A stretch of 64,000 nt of DNA from Caulobacter sp. GTDB lineage: Bacteria > Pseudomonadota > Alphaproteobacteria > Caulobacterales > Caulobacteraceae. This document shows, one piece after another, positions 8,944-17,396 of this stretch. The notes beneath the pieces were generated by a model that had not been told where the DNA came from, ran no database searches, and saw only the letters and a program-made list of their open reading frames with translations. Each line of letters begins with the position of its first letter. The first letter of the stretch is position 1. A program made the position numbers and the translations under genes. The stretch spans positions 31,594 to 95,593 of the forward strand of contig JARWZW010000018.1 in NCBI GenBank assembly GCA_029866155.1. Reading direction: 5' to 3'.

Positions 8944-10797
8944 TCAGGCCAGCTCGACCTTGCGGTCAGCGCCGGCCGGGACACCCAGCCGCGACAGCAG
9001 AGCTTCGTACTGCGCCCAGAGCGCCGCCGGCATACGATCGCCAAACCGGTGGTAGAAGCCCGGAATCAAGGACGCCTCTTCCCGCCAGATGTCGGCGTCC
9101 ACCGTCAGCAGCAGGTTGAGCTTGGCGCTATCCATGCCAAGGCCATCAACATCCAGGGAGCCCGGCGCCGGCAGGCGGCCAATGGCGGTGTCGACAGCCT
9201 CGACCTCGCCCTCCAGGCGCTGGACGATCCACTTGAGCACCCGGCTGTTTTCGCCATAGCCCGGCCAGACAAACTTGCCGCCGTCCTTGCGGAACCAGTT
9301 CACGAAATAGATCCGCGGCAGCTTCTCGGGATCGGCCTTGCCGCCGACTTTCAGCCAGTGGGCGAAATAGTCACCCATGTTGTAGCCGCAGAAGGGCAGC
9401 ATGGCGAAGGGGTCGCGGCGCAACTCGCCAACCTTGTTCTCGGCGGCGGCGGTGCCTTCGGACGCCGTGTTGGAGGCCAGGAATACGCCATGCTCCCAAT
9501 CAAAGGCCTCGGTCACCAGCGGCACCGCGGTGGCCCGGCGGCCGCCGAACAGGATGGCGCTGATCGGCACGCCTGCGGGATCATCCCACTCGCTGGCGAT
9601 CACCGGGCATTGTTGGGCGGGAACCGTGAAGCGGGCGTTCGGATGGGCGGCCGGAGTTTCGCTGGCCGGAGTCCAGGGCTGACCGCGCCAATCGGTCAGG
9701 GACGCGGGAGCCTCATCGGTCAGGCCCTCCCACCAGACGTCGCCGTCCGGGGTCAGGGCGACATTGGTGAAGACACAGTTTTCATTCAGAGCGTCGATGG
9801 CGTTCTTGTTCGTGCCGATGCCGGTGCCCGGCGCGACGCCGAAGAAGCCAGATTCCGGATTGATGGCCCGAAGACGACCGTCGTCGCCGAACCGCATCCA
9901 GCAGATATCGTCGCCGATCGTCTCTGCCTTCCAGCCCGGAACGGTGGGCTGCAACATGGCCAGGTTGGTCTTGCCGCAGGCACTGGGGAAGGCCGCCGCT
10001 ACATACCGCACCTGGTTCTTGGGCGAGGTCAGCTTCAGGATCAGCATATGCTCGGCCAGCCAGCCCTCATCCCGAGCCATGACCGAAGCGATGCGCAGGG
10101 CGTAGCATTTCTTGCCAAGCAGGGCGTTGCCGCCGTAGCCCGACCCGTAGGACCAGATCTCGCGGCTCTCCGGGAAATGGACGATCCATTTTTCTTCGTT
10201 GCAGGGCCAGGGAACGTCCTTCTCCCCGTCGGCCAGCGGCGCACCCAGGGTGTGAACCGCAGGCACGAAGAACCCGTCGTCACCCATCATGTCCAGGGCC
10301 TGTTTGCCCATGCGGGTCATGACCCGCATCGAGATGGCGACATAGGCGCTGTCGGTGATCTCTACGCCGAGGGCGCTGATCGGCGAGCCGATGGGGCCCA
10401 TGCAGAACGGAACGACATACAGGGTGCGACCGCGCATGCAGCCGTCGAACAGTCCCTGCAGGCGATCGCGCATGGCGTCCGGCTCGGACCAGTTATTGGT
10501 CGGGCCCGCCTCGGCCTCTTCCTTCGAACAGATAAAGGTCCGGCTTTCAACCCGGGCGACATCCTTGGGGTCCGAAGCCGCATAAAAACTGTTGGGTCGC
10601 AATTTCGGATTGAGCCTCTGGAGGGTTCCGGAGGCGACCAGACGATCGGTGAGAAGCGTCCATTCCTCATCCGAGCCGTCGCACCAATAGACTGATGCTG
10701 GCTTGGTCAGCGCAGCGATTTCCTGAACCCACGCAATGAGCCTTGCGTGTTTGGTGGGGGCCTTGTCGAGACCCGGAATCGAAACTTCGCCGCCCAT
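8944..10797 (-). CDS. pckG: Phosphoenolpyruvate carboxykinase (GTP)
   Basis: It converts oxaloacetate and GTP to PEP and CO2, the entry step of gluconeogenesis from TCA intermediates. The 617-residue length and sequence are of the GTP class, not the roughly 530-residue ATP class. Visible motifs are the kinase P-loop [13 protein letters not shown], the preceding VRYVAAAF, the [10 protein letters not shown] region and [14 protein letters not shown]. Nothing is missing. It is transcribed alone on the minus strand, ends at a double hairpin, and diverges from the penicillin acylase-type gene across a 287-bp region. Confidence 0.95.
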   Translation of the reverse strand: MGGEVSIPGLDKAPTKHARLIAWVQEIAALTKPASVYWCDGSDEEWTLLTDRLVASGTLQRLNPKLRPNSFYAASDPKDVARVESRTFICSKEEAEAGPTNNWSEPDAMRDRLQGLFDGCMRGRTLYVVPFCMGPIGSPISALGVEITDSAYVAISMRVMTRMGKQALDMMGDDGFFVPAVHTLGAPLADGEKDVPWPCNEEKWIVHFPESREIWSYGSGYGGNALLGKKCYALRIASVMARDEGWLAEHMLILKLTSPKNQVRYVAAAFPSACGKTNLAMLQPTVPGWKAETIGDDICWMRFGDDGRLRAINPESGFFGVAPGTGIGTNKNAIDALNENCVFTNVALTPDGDVWWEGLTDEAPASLTDWRGQPWTPASETPAAHPNARFTVPAQQCPVIASEWDDPAGVPISAILFGGRRATAVPLVTEAFDWEHGVFLASNTASEGTAAAENKVGELRRDPFAMLPFCGYNMGDYFAHWLKVGGKADPEKLPRIYFVNWFRKDGGKFVWPGYGENSRVLKWIVQRLEGEVEAVDTAIGRLPAPGSLDVDGLGMDSAKLNLLLTVDADIWREEASLIPGFYHRFGDRMPAALWAQYEALLSRLGVPAGADRKVELA

Positions 10798-10941
10798 TAC
10801 CGACGCCCTCCAATACTGTGACTCCTGCGGTCAATATGACGCAGACCCGCAGGGCCAGCTTTGCGCGGCGTCCTGCCTAGCGCGTGGGACGTGTGGCGGG
10901 CAAGCCGAAAGGGTGCAAATTTGATGACGCACTGTGACGAT

Positions 10942-10971
10942 TTGGCGCCAATGCGCCTGAATTTTAGGCGC
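10942..10971. promoter_or_regulatory. Overlapping palindromes in the pckG/acylase divergent region
   Basis: TTGGCGCCAA (10942-10951) is a perfect 10-bp palindrome of operator type. Directly after it, GCGCCT (10953-10958) and AGGCGC (10966-10971) form a 6-bp inverted repeat around an AT-rich GAATTTT. Both lie in the intergenic region between two divergent genes. No other coding sequence is evident from 10798 to 11084. The binding protein is unknown. Confidence 0.4.
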
Positions 10972-11084
10972 CATATCGGGACCGGGCGCGGGCTGTTGCA
11001 GGGCAAGGCTTCCGATCAATCGTTCAACAGGTGGTTTGCCTCGACCCGCGGAGCGGCTACCTCTCCCCAAAAACGGGGGCGGAA

Positions 11085-13196
11085 ATGCGTTGGGTTGCGA
11101 TGGTTTTTACGGGACTGGCGACGCTGGTCCTGATCGCGGTGCTGGCTCTGCTCGGGCTCGACTGGTCCAACAGACCGCAACCCCTCGATCTGGCAGGCCT
11201 GATCGCCAGGGGAGATCGATACGACGTCCAGATACGCCGGGACCGATGGGGAGTTCCGCATGTTCTGGGCAAATCCAACGCGGATGCAGCCTTTGGCCTC
11301 GCCTTCGCCCATGCCGAGGATGACTTCGCCACAATCCAGGACGTCGCCCTGGCGACCCGAGGAACTCTTGCCGGAAGGCTTGGTCTCAAGGCTGCTGCCG
11401 GAGACTACATCGTCAACCTGCTCGAGGTCTGGCAGACCGTAGACGCCGGCTACGAAAGGGACCTGCCGGCTGATCTCCGGGCTGTTCTGGAGGCCTATGC
11501 AGACGGAATAAACGCCTATGCAGCCCGTCACCCCGAGGCTGTAGAGCCCGGACTACTCCCCATGACAGGAAAGGACATCGCCGCCGGCTTTGTCTTCAAG
11601 ACCCCGTTCTTTTATGGCCTCGACGCGGAACTGAAGCGGCTCAACAGCCTGCCGCCTGATCATCTGCCCAAGGGCTCCAACGGTGTGGCCGTGGCGCCCT
11701 TGAGGGCATCGGACGGCGCGACCCGGTTGCTGGTCAATTCCCACCAACCCTTTACCGGGCCGGTGGCCTGGTATGAGGCCGTGGTGGAGAGTGGCGAAGG
11801 CTGGCACGTCGCCGGCGGCTTCTTTCCGGGTTCCCCTTTCATGCTGCATGGCCACAATGCCAGCCTGGGCTGGGCCAATACCGTCAACAAGCCAGACCTG
11901 ATCGATACCTATCGCCTGGTCCTGAACCCGGAAAATTCCAATCAGTACCGACTGGACGGCAAATGGCGGGATTTCGAACGCCAGGAGGCCAAACTTCGCA
12001 TCAGGCTGTTTGGTCCCTTCCACTGGACCGTCAAGCGTCCGGTCCTGCGATCGGTTCATGGACCGGTGATGGAGACAAAGGCCGGCGCCTTCGCCCTGCG
12101 CTACGCAGGAATGGGAGAAGCCCGCCAACCCCTGCAGTATTGGCGCCTCAATCTCGCTCGAAATCTCGATGAGTGGCGGGCCGCCATGGCGCTGCAGGCC
12201 CTGCCCAGCATCAACTACATCTATGCCGACAACGCAGGGAACATCGGCTATGTCTATAACGGTCTGTTTCCGGACCGAAAAGTCTCCGGCATCGATTGGT
12301 CCGTTGTGCTTCCAGGCGATCGATCGGACCTGATCTGGCGATCCTACCTGCCGTTCGATCGAATCCCGCAGATCTGGAATCCCCGATCGGGACTGGTGTT
12401 CAACGCCAACAATACGCCGTTCCAGGCCACGGCGATTGGCGATGGCCTGAACCCTGACGCCTTTCCGGCGAGCATGGGCATCCAGACCGATATGACCAAT
12501 CGCGCCTGGCGTGAGATGGAGACCTTTGGAGAAGACCGAAAGATCAGCGCAGAGGCCTTTGTTCGCTACAAGTTCGACGTCACCTATAGCGCCCGGTCCC
12601 GGGTCGCCGAAATTGTCACCGAGGCGCTTCGCCTGGATCCCGGCAAAGACGCTGACCTGAAGGCGGCCCAGGACCTGTTGCGACGTTGGGACCGACGCGC
12701 GACCCTCGACAACCGTTCGGCCGCCCTGGCCATCCTGACAGCCTGGTCAATCGAGCGGGAACCGGAAGATGGCAAGCAAAGACCCACAGTATCAACAGCT
12801 CTGACCCAGACTATTCACCTCTTGAAATCGACCCATGGACGGATCGACCCTGCCTGGGGAGAGGTCAATCGCCTGAGACGCGGATCTGTGGACCTGCCTG
12901 TCGACGGAGGCCCCGACACTCTCCGCGCCATCTATGGCGAACCGGACAGCTCAGGCCGTTTGACGGCCGTCGGCGGCGACACCTTCATCATGGTGGTGAG
13001 TTGGGACCGGAATGGCGCCCTGTCCAGCCAGAGCGTACATCAGTTTGGTTCGGCGACCCGGGACGAACGATCCCGTCACTACGCCGATCAGGCCCCGCTC
13101 TTTGCAACTCATCGCTTCAAGCCTGTCCTGTTTACTGAAGCCCAGCTGGCGGGACAGATTGTCGAATCCTACAGGCCCGGAGGACGGCGCTCCTGA
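11085..13196 (+). CDS. Penicillin acylase family (Ntn-hydrolase) protein
   Basis: An N-terminal-nucleophile amidohydrolase, predicted to be exported or membrane-anchored. From ATG 11085 the protein has 703 residues and starts with an uncleaved-anchor or signal-like segment, MVFTGLATLVLIAVLALLGL. The alpha-chain part includes IRRDRWGVPHVLG and FGLAFAHAEDDFATIQD. The autocleavage site is visible at LPKGSNGVAVAP, where Ser (about 198) would become the catalytic N-terminal residue of the beta chain, followed by ALNSHQPF-like LLVNSHQPF. The family includes beta-lactam acylases and quorum-signal (AHL) acylases, and the substrate cannot be read from sequence. ATG 11085 is preferred to the tracked 11031 because it begins the hydrophobic signal. 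Confidence 0.9.
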   Translation: MRWVAMVFTGLATLVLIAVLALLGLDWSNRPQPLDLAGLIARGDRYDVQIRRDRWGVPHVLGKSNADAAFGLAFAHAEDDFATIQDVALATRGTLAGRLGLKAAAGDYIVNLLEVWQTVDAGYERDLPADLRAVLEAYADGINAYAARHPEAVEPGLLPMTGKDIAAGFVFKTPFFYGLDAELKRLNSLPPDHLPKGSNGVAVAPLRASDGATRLLVNSHQPFTGPVAWYEAVVESGEGWHVAGGFFPGSPFMLHGHNASLGWANTVNKPDLIDTYRLVLNPENSNQYRLDGKWRDFERQEAKLRIRLFGPFHWTVKRPVLRSVHGPVMETKAGAFALRYAGMGEARQPLQYWRLNLARNLDEWRAAMALQALPSINYIYADNAGNIGYVYNGLFPDRKVSGIDWSVVLPGDRSDLIWRSYLPFDRIPQIWNPRSGLVFNANNTPFQATAIGDGLNPDAFPASMGIQTDMTNRAWREMETFGEDRKISAEAFVRYKFDVTYSARSRVAEIVTEALRLDPGKDADLKAAQDLLRRWDRRATLDNRSAALAILTAWSIEREPEDGKQRPTVSTALTQTIHLLKSTHGRIDPAWGEVNRLRRGSVDLPVDGGPDTLRAIYGEPDSSGRLTAVGGDTFIMVVSWDRNGALSSQSVHQFGSATRDERSRHYADQAPLFATHRFKPVLFTEAQLAGQIVESYRPGGRRS

Positions 13197-13218
13197 CGCC
13201 AGGTCAGGATTGCACTGC

Positions 13219-13260
13219 GACGCGACAGGGCTAGGGTGCCGCAAAACAGACGCGACAGGG
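13219..13260. repeat. 12-bp direct repeat upstream of the FAD monooxygenase gene
   Basis: GACGCGACAGGG occurs exactly at 13219-13230 and 13249-13260, a period of 30 bp (about three helical turns). The second copy ends 10 bp before the ATG at 13271. It may be a tandem operator or only a chance duplication. Confidence 0.45.
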
Positions 13261-13270
13261 TGGGTAGGCT

Positions 13271-14506
13271 ATGGGTAGTCAGCATGACGTGATTATCGTG
13301 GGCGGCGGCATCGGTGGCTCTGCGCTCGCCGCAGTCCTGGCGGCCCGGGGTCTCGACATCCTGCTGCTCGAACAGACCGAGGTGTTCGAGGACCGCGTCC
13401 GGGGCGAATGGATCGCCCCCTGGGGGGTGACCGAAACCCGCCGACTGGGCCTCTACGATCTGCTGGTCGGGGCTGGGGGTCACCATTTGACCCGCCACGT
13501 CACCTATGACGAGAGCCGGACGCCGGAAGAGGCCGAGGCGCGCACCCTGCCCCTGTCGGTGTTTGCAGCCGGCGTGCCTGGGCCCCTTTGCCTCGGCAAC
13601 CCCCTTCATGCCCAGACCCTGTTCGACGAGGCGGTTCGCAGGGGAGCCAAAGGCCTTAGGGGCGCGAGCGTCAGCGAGGTTCGGAGCGGCGGCCGTCCCG
13701 GCGTGACCTACAGTCAGGGTGGCGAAACCCTGAAGGCGGAAGCCCGGCTCGTTGTCGGGGCCGACGGCCGCGCGAGCAGCGTGCGGGAGTCCAGCGGCAT
13801 CACCCTGCACCAGGACCGGCCGCACCACTGGTTCGCCGGACTCCTCGTCGAAAATGCCCATAGCTGGCCCGACGACCTGCAGGCCATCGGCACCGAGGGG
13901 GATTTCGCCTTCCTCGCCTTTCCCCAGGGCGGCGGCAGGATCCGCCTCTATGGCAGCTACGGCCTCGAGCAGAAGCGCCGCTTTGGCGGCCCCGACGGCC
14001 CCCAGGCCTTCCTGGACGCCTTCCGGGTTCAGTGCAGCCCACTCAATGAGGCCATAGCCCGGGCGACGCCCGCAGGACCGCTGCTGTCCTATTTCAACAA
14101 TGACGGCTGGACGGACCAGCCCTTCGCCGAAGGGGTGGTCCTGATCGGTGATGCTGCGGGATGGAACGACCCCATCGTCGGGCTTGGTCTTTCGATCACC
14201 TACCGCGACGTCCGTATCGTCAGCGACATCCTGGCTGGAACCGACTGGTCCATGGCCGCCTTCGCGCCCTATGCGGAGGAACGCTCCGAACGGATGCGCC
14301 GCCTGCGGCTGGCCGCGTCAGTCACCTCCACCCTGGACGCCGAATTCGGTGAGGCGGCCAAGGCCCGGCGTCGACGGCATTTCGAACGAACAGCGGAGGA
14401 TCCGTCTCTGGGAGCCTATGGCCTCGCCATTATGGGCGGACCGGAAATGGCGCCGCCGGAGGTCTTCACACCGGAGTTCCGTGAACGCGTTCTGGAGACT
14501 GCATGA
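13271..14506 (+). CDS. FAD-dependent monooxygenase (UbiH/PHBH-like)
   Basis: A 411-residue class A flavoprotein hydroxylase. Visible are the dinucleotide-binding DVIIVGGGIGGSALAAVLA (about 6-24), the DG motif VVGADGRAS (161-169), and the GD motif VVLIGDAAGWNDP (about 289-301) that contacts FAD ribose and phosphate. NAD(P)H-dependent hydroxylation of a small aromatic or terpenoid substrate is the family norm, but this substrate is unknown. Its stop overlaps the ATG of the NTF2-like gene, so the pair may work together, as such pairs do in aromatic catabolism and polyketide tailoring. Confidence 0.9.
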   Translation: MGSQHDVIIVGGGIGGSALAAVLAARGLDILLLEQTEVFEDRVRGEWIAPWGVTETRRLGLYDLLVGAGGHHLTRHVTYDESRTPEEAEARTLPLSVFAAGVPGPLCLGNPLHAQTLFDEAVRRGAKGLRGASVSEVRSGGRPGVTYSQGGETLKAEARLVVGADGRASSVRESSGITLHQDRPHHWFAGLLVENAHSWPDDLQAIGTEGDFAFLAFPQGGGRIRLYGSYGLEQKRRFGGPDGPQAFLDAFRVQCSPLNEAIARATPAGPLLSYFNNDGWTDQPFAEGVVLIGDAAGWNDPIVGLGLSITYRDVRIVSDILAGTDWSMAAFAPYAEERSERMRRLRLAASVTSTLDAEFGEAAKARRRRHFERTAEDPSLGAYGLAIMGGPEMAPPEVFTPEFRERVLETA

Positions 14507-14856
14507 TGGACATCGAGGATTACAATGGCCGCTGGCTGGCAGCCTGGACGGCCAAGGACGTTTCCACCCTGCTGGCCTTCTATTCGCCCGACTGCATCTA
14601 CAAGGACAATAACACAGCCGGCGGCATCGAGGGGCATGCGGCCCTGAAACCCTATCTCGAGGGCCTTTTCGCAGCGACCCCTGCCATGACCTACGAGCCT
14701 GAAACGGTCTGGGCCATAGAGGGTGGATTCTGCGGTCGCTGGTACTGCACTATCGACATGCCGGAAGGCCCCCAGCGCATGCGGGGCTTCGATCTGGTCA
14801 TCCTGTCGGGCGACCAGATCATCCACAATGAGGTCTATGTGCATCCCCTGCCCTGA
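14503..14856 (+). CDS. NTF2-like (SnoaL) family protein
   Basis: A 117-residue NTF2-fold protein: YNGRWLAAWTAKDVSTLLAFYSPD, a central GIEGHAALKPYLEGLF, and strands such as DLVILSGDQIIHNEVYVHPL. The start overlaps the end of the FAD monooxygenase gene (ATG 14503, with a second ATG at 14506). Members can be cyclases, isomerases or ketosteroid-type enzymes. Coupling with a flavin hydroxylase suggests it acts on the same or the next intermediate, which is inference. A perfect long hairpin follows. Confidence 0.8.
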   Translation: MMDIEDYNGRWLAAWTAKDVSTLLAFYSPDCIYKDNNTAGGIEGHAALKPYLEGLFAATPAMTYEPETVWAIEGGFCGRWYCTIDMPEGPQRMRGFDLVILSGDQIIHNEVYVHPLP

Positions 14857-14923
14857 CCGGCAGCCGGAGCATCGGGCATCCAGCCAGCAAGGGTGAGGAC
14901 TGCGATCAGGCGAGGCCCTCGAC

Positions 14924-14962
14924 CCTGTCTGTTCTGGAGGTGTTGCCTCCAGAACAGACAGG
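14924..14962. terminator. Perfect 17-bp hairpin between convergent genes
   Basis: CCTGTCTGTTCTGGAGG (14924-14940) pairs exactly with 14946-14962 around loop TGTTG. It ends one base before the stop codon of the acyl-CoA dehydrogenase gene on the minus strand. Its location and symmetry suit a bidirectional terminator. No T run follows on the plus strand. Confidence 0.7.
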
Positions 14963-14963
14963 A

Positions 14964-16112
14964 CTATCCGCCCCGCTTCATGGTCTCGCGGGCGATGACC
15001 AGCTGCTGCACCTGGCTGGTGCCTTCATAAATCCGGAAAATGCGCACGTCGCGGTAAAGCCGTTCAATGCCGTAGTCTGCGACATAGCCGGCTCCGCCAA
15101 AGATCTGTACGGCCCTGTCCGCCACACGGCCCACCATTTCGGAGGCATAGTATTTGGCGGCGGCGGCCTCCAGAACGATGTTCTGGCCGGAGTCGCGCTT
15201 GCGGGCGCTCTCCAGCACCAGAGCCCGGGCTGCCATGGCCTCGGTCTTGCTGTCGGCCAGCATGGCCTGGACCATCTGGAAGCTGGCCAGGGTCTGACCG
15301 AACTGCTTGCGTTCGCCGGCATAGGCGACGCAGTCGGCGATCAACCGCTCGGCGACGCCGACACAGAGGGCTCCGATATGCAGACGTCCTTTGTCGAGCA
15401 CCTGCATGGCGACCTTGAAGCCTTCGCCTTCAGCTCCCAGGCGGTTCTCGACCGGCACCCGGACATTGTCGAAGGTGATGTCGTGAATCTGGGCGCCGTG
15501 CTGGCCCATCTTCTTTTCGGGGCTGCCGACTGTGATGCCTGGAAGGTCGCTGGGCACCAGAAAGGCGCTTACCCCGGCGCCACCCTTGGCCGCAGGGTTG
15601 CTACGCGCCATGACCGTAAACAGTCCGGCCTTTCCGGCGTTGGTGATGTACCGCTTGGAGCCATTCAGGACATAGACATCGCCATCCAGGATCGCCCGGG
15701 TCTGAACCGCCGCGCTGTCAGATCCGGCCTCGGGCTCGGTCAGGGCGAAGGACGTGACCGTCTCGCCTGACGCAATGCCGGGCAACCATCTGGCCTTCTG
15801 CTCGTCATTGCCGAACATCACCAGCCCCTGGCTGCCGATTCCGACATTGGTGCCGAACTCCGAACGGAAGGCCGGGCTGGTGCGCCCCATTTCGAAGATC
15901 ACCAGACACTCATCCTCCATGGACAGGTCCAGCCCGCCATACTCCTCCGGTATCGACAGGCCGAAGAGTCCGAGGTTACGCATTTCGGCGATGACAGGCT
16001 CCGGCACCTCATTGGCCTCGGCCACCAGGGCTTCCAGCGGCCGAAGCCGCTCACTGACGAAACGGCGGACAGTGTCGACCAACTGGTCACGGGTTTCAGC
16101 ATCGAGCGCCAT
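14964..16112 (-). CDS. Acyl-CoA dehydrogenase
   Basis: An FAD enzyme that oxidises acyl-CoA to trans-2-enoyl-CoA, passing electrons to ETF. From ATG 16112 it has 382 residues, the standard length. Visible are IPEEYGGLDLS in the N-terminal helical domain, the flavin/substrate loop FALTEPEAGSDSAAVQT (about 122-138), and YITNAGKAGLF. The C-terminal domain has ERKQFGQTLASFQMVQ, QIFGGAGYVADYGIERLYRD and the catalytic Glu in RIYEGTSQVQ (about 363). ATG 16112 has AAGGGA upstream and is chosen over 16142. Chain-length preference cannot be told, and short or branched chains are common for this form. Confidence 0.93.
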   Translation of the reverse strand: MALDAETRDQLVDTVRRFVSERLRPLEALVAEANEVPEPVIAEMRNLGLFGLSIPEEYGGLDLSMEDECLVIFEMGRTSPAFRSEFGTNVGIGSQGLVMFGNDEQKARWLPGIASGETVTSFALTEPEAGSDSAAVQTRAILDGDVYVLNGSKRYITNAGKAGLFTVMARSNPAAKGGAGVSAFLVPSDLPGITVGSPEKKMGQHGAQIHDITFDNVRVPVENRLGAEGEGFKVAMQVLDKGRLHIGALCVGVAERLIADCVAYAGERKQFGQTLASFQMVQAMLADSKTEAMAARALVLESARKRDSGQNIVLEAAAAKYYASEMVGRVADRAVQIFGGAGYVADYGIERLYRDVRIFRIYEGTSQVQQLVIARETMKRGG

Positions 16113-16350
16113 GGCGGGTTCCCTTCTTTTCTGCGTTCCCACCTAGGCCAGAAGTCCGGCAAGGTGAAGGGCGATGCTGCAAGGACAGGCCCGAGCCGAC
16201 AACCGTGGATTCAACCAAGCTGTATTCTTGCCGATTGCATGAAACTACAGGGACCTGGAAACCTAAAAGCGCTCGCCTGAACCGCGATCAGGGTTGCGGG
16301 ATGCTTTCAATCCGTTAACGTTCCTCTTGTGTGAGGATCCGGGGGAACGG

Positions 16351-17349
16351 ATGCGACCGATAGCGGCAATTGGACTGACCTGCGTGGCCGCAATGACGGC
16401 GGCGTCGTTGTCAGCCGTGTCCGTCAACAGTGCGGGTTCGGACGGTCTGAGTGATAACAGCCTGATCAAGGGCGCGGATTTTTCCAAGGCGTTTACGGGA
16501 GACGTCGAAACCCGCCGCCTGCCAGACGATCCCGACGCCCCGATCCGGACATCCCGTTTCGACGTGACTCCGCTTTCCACCATTGAACTGGCCGGCGCAG
16601 CGCCTCTGACGACACCGGCGGCACAGAACATCACTGTTGCATCGACCATCAATGAAACGCCCGCGCCGGCGCCACAGGCTGAAGGGTCGGCTGTCATGGC
16701 CAGCGCCAGCGAACCGACCGCTGTCCCGCTGGAACGTGTCGCGCCTCCGCTACCTCGGCGCCTTTCATCGGGCGGCAAGATTGCGGCGATGACCGGGCTG
16801 GGACTCAATCAGCCAGGTTTTCAGCCCGGCCTTTCTCCCCGGTCGCCATTTTCGATCGGACGCAGGGTCAGTCTCAGCCTGACCACCAATGAAGGACCGA
16901 TGTCTCCCGACTCGGGCCTTTCCATGAACGCAAGGACTGAGCGCCAGAACCTGGCCGCCCAGCCCATAGCAGCCAAATCCCGCCTTTTTGACAATCGCCG
17001 ACTGGCTATCCAGGTCGATGTGTCTCCAGAAAAGAGCCGCAAGGGTCGCTGGTTCCTTTTCGCGGCTTCTTCAGGCGAGGCGCTCGGCTTCAATCTGTTC
17101 GGCGACAGCGCCAAGAGCGGGCGCAAGCGCAACAGTTGGTCTCTCGAAAAGCTTGCAGAGTATGGCAAGGCCCAGCTCGGCCTGGGCTGGCGCAAGGGCC
17201 CGATGCAGGTCTCCGCCGTCGCGACCCAAAGGGAAGTCGGCGCCTATGGTTATGTTCGTGACGATACCGTTCTGGGGCTGTCCTTCACCATCAGCGGCGG
17301 CAATCGCCTGCCGGCTCCCAAGGCCCGGCGGGGCATGCCGCGGGACTAG
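16351..17349 (+). CDS. Exported protein of unknown function
   Basis: From ATG 16351 (with GGGGGAACGG just before it) the product is 332 residues. It begins with a Sec-type signal, RPIAAIGLTCVAAMTAASLSAVSV. A long low-complexity Ala/Pro/Thr/Ser stretch follows to about residue 150. The C-terminal third is different: alternating strands such as RRLAIQVDVSPE, GRWFLFAASSGEALGFNLFG, AQLGLGWRKGPMQVSAVATQ and TVLGLSFTISGG. This resembles part of an outer-membrane beta structure. I recognise no family. It is likely periplasmic or outer-membrane. Confidence 0.65.
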   Translation: MRPIAAIGLTCVAAMTAASLSAVSVNSAGSDGLSDNSLIKGADFSKAFTGDVETRRLPDDPDAPIRTSRFDVTPLSTIELAGAAPLTTPAAQNITVASTINETPAPAPQAEGSAVMASASEPTAVPLERVAPPLPRRLSSGGKIAAMTGLGLNQPGFQPGLSPRSPFSIGRRVSLSLTTNEGPMSPDSGLSMNARTERQNLAAQPIAAKSRLFDNRRLAIQVDVSPEKSRKGRWFLFAASSGEALGFNLFGDSAKSGRKRNSWSLEKLAEYGKAQLGLGWRKGPMQVSAVATQREVGAYGYVRDDTVLGLSFTISGGNRLPAPKARRGMPRD

Positions 17350-17367
17350 AGTCCGGCAAGGTTTCCC

Positions 17368-17391
17368 TTGACGGTCGGCCGGTCTAGACAG
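17368..17391 (+). promoter_or_regulatory. Possible housekeeping promoter of the MFS gene
   Basis: TTGACGG at 17368-17374 and TCTAGACA at 17383-17390 resemble the Caulobacter TTGACGS and GCTANAWC elements, with spacing at the short end. The GTG start lies at 17397, so the leader would be almost absent. This is a weak, by-eye match. Confidence 0.3.
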
Positions 17392-17396
17392 GGATA

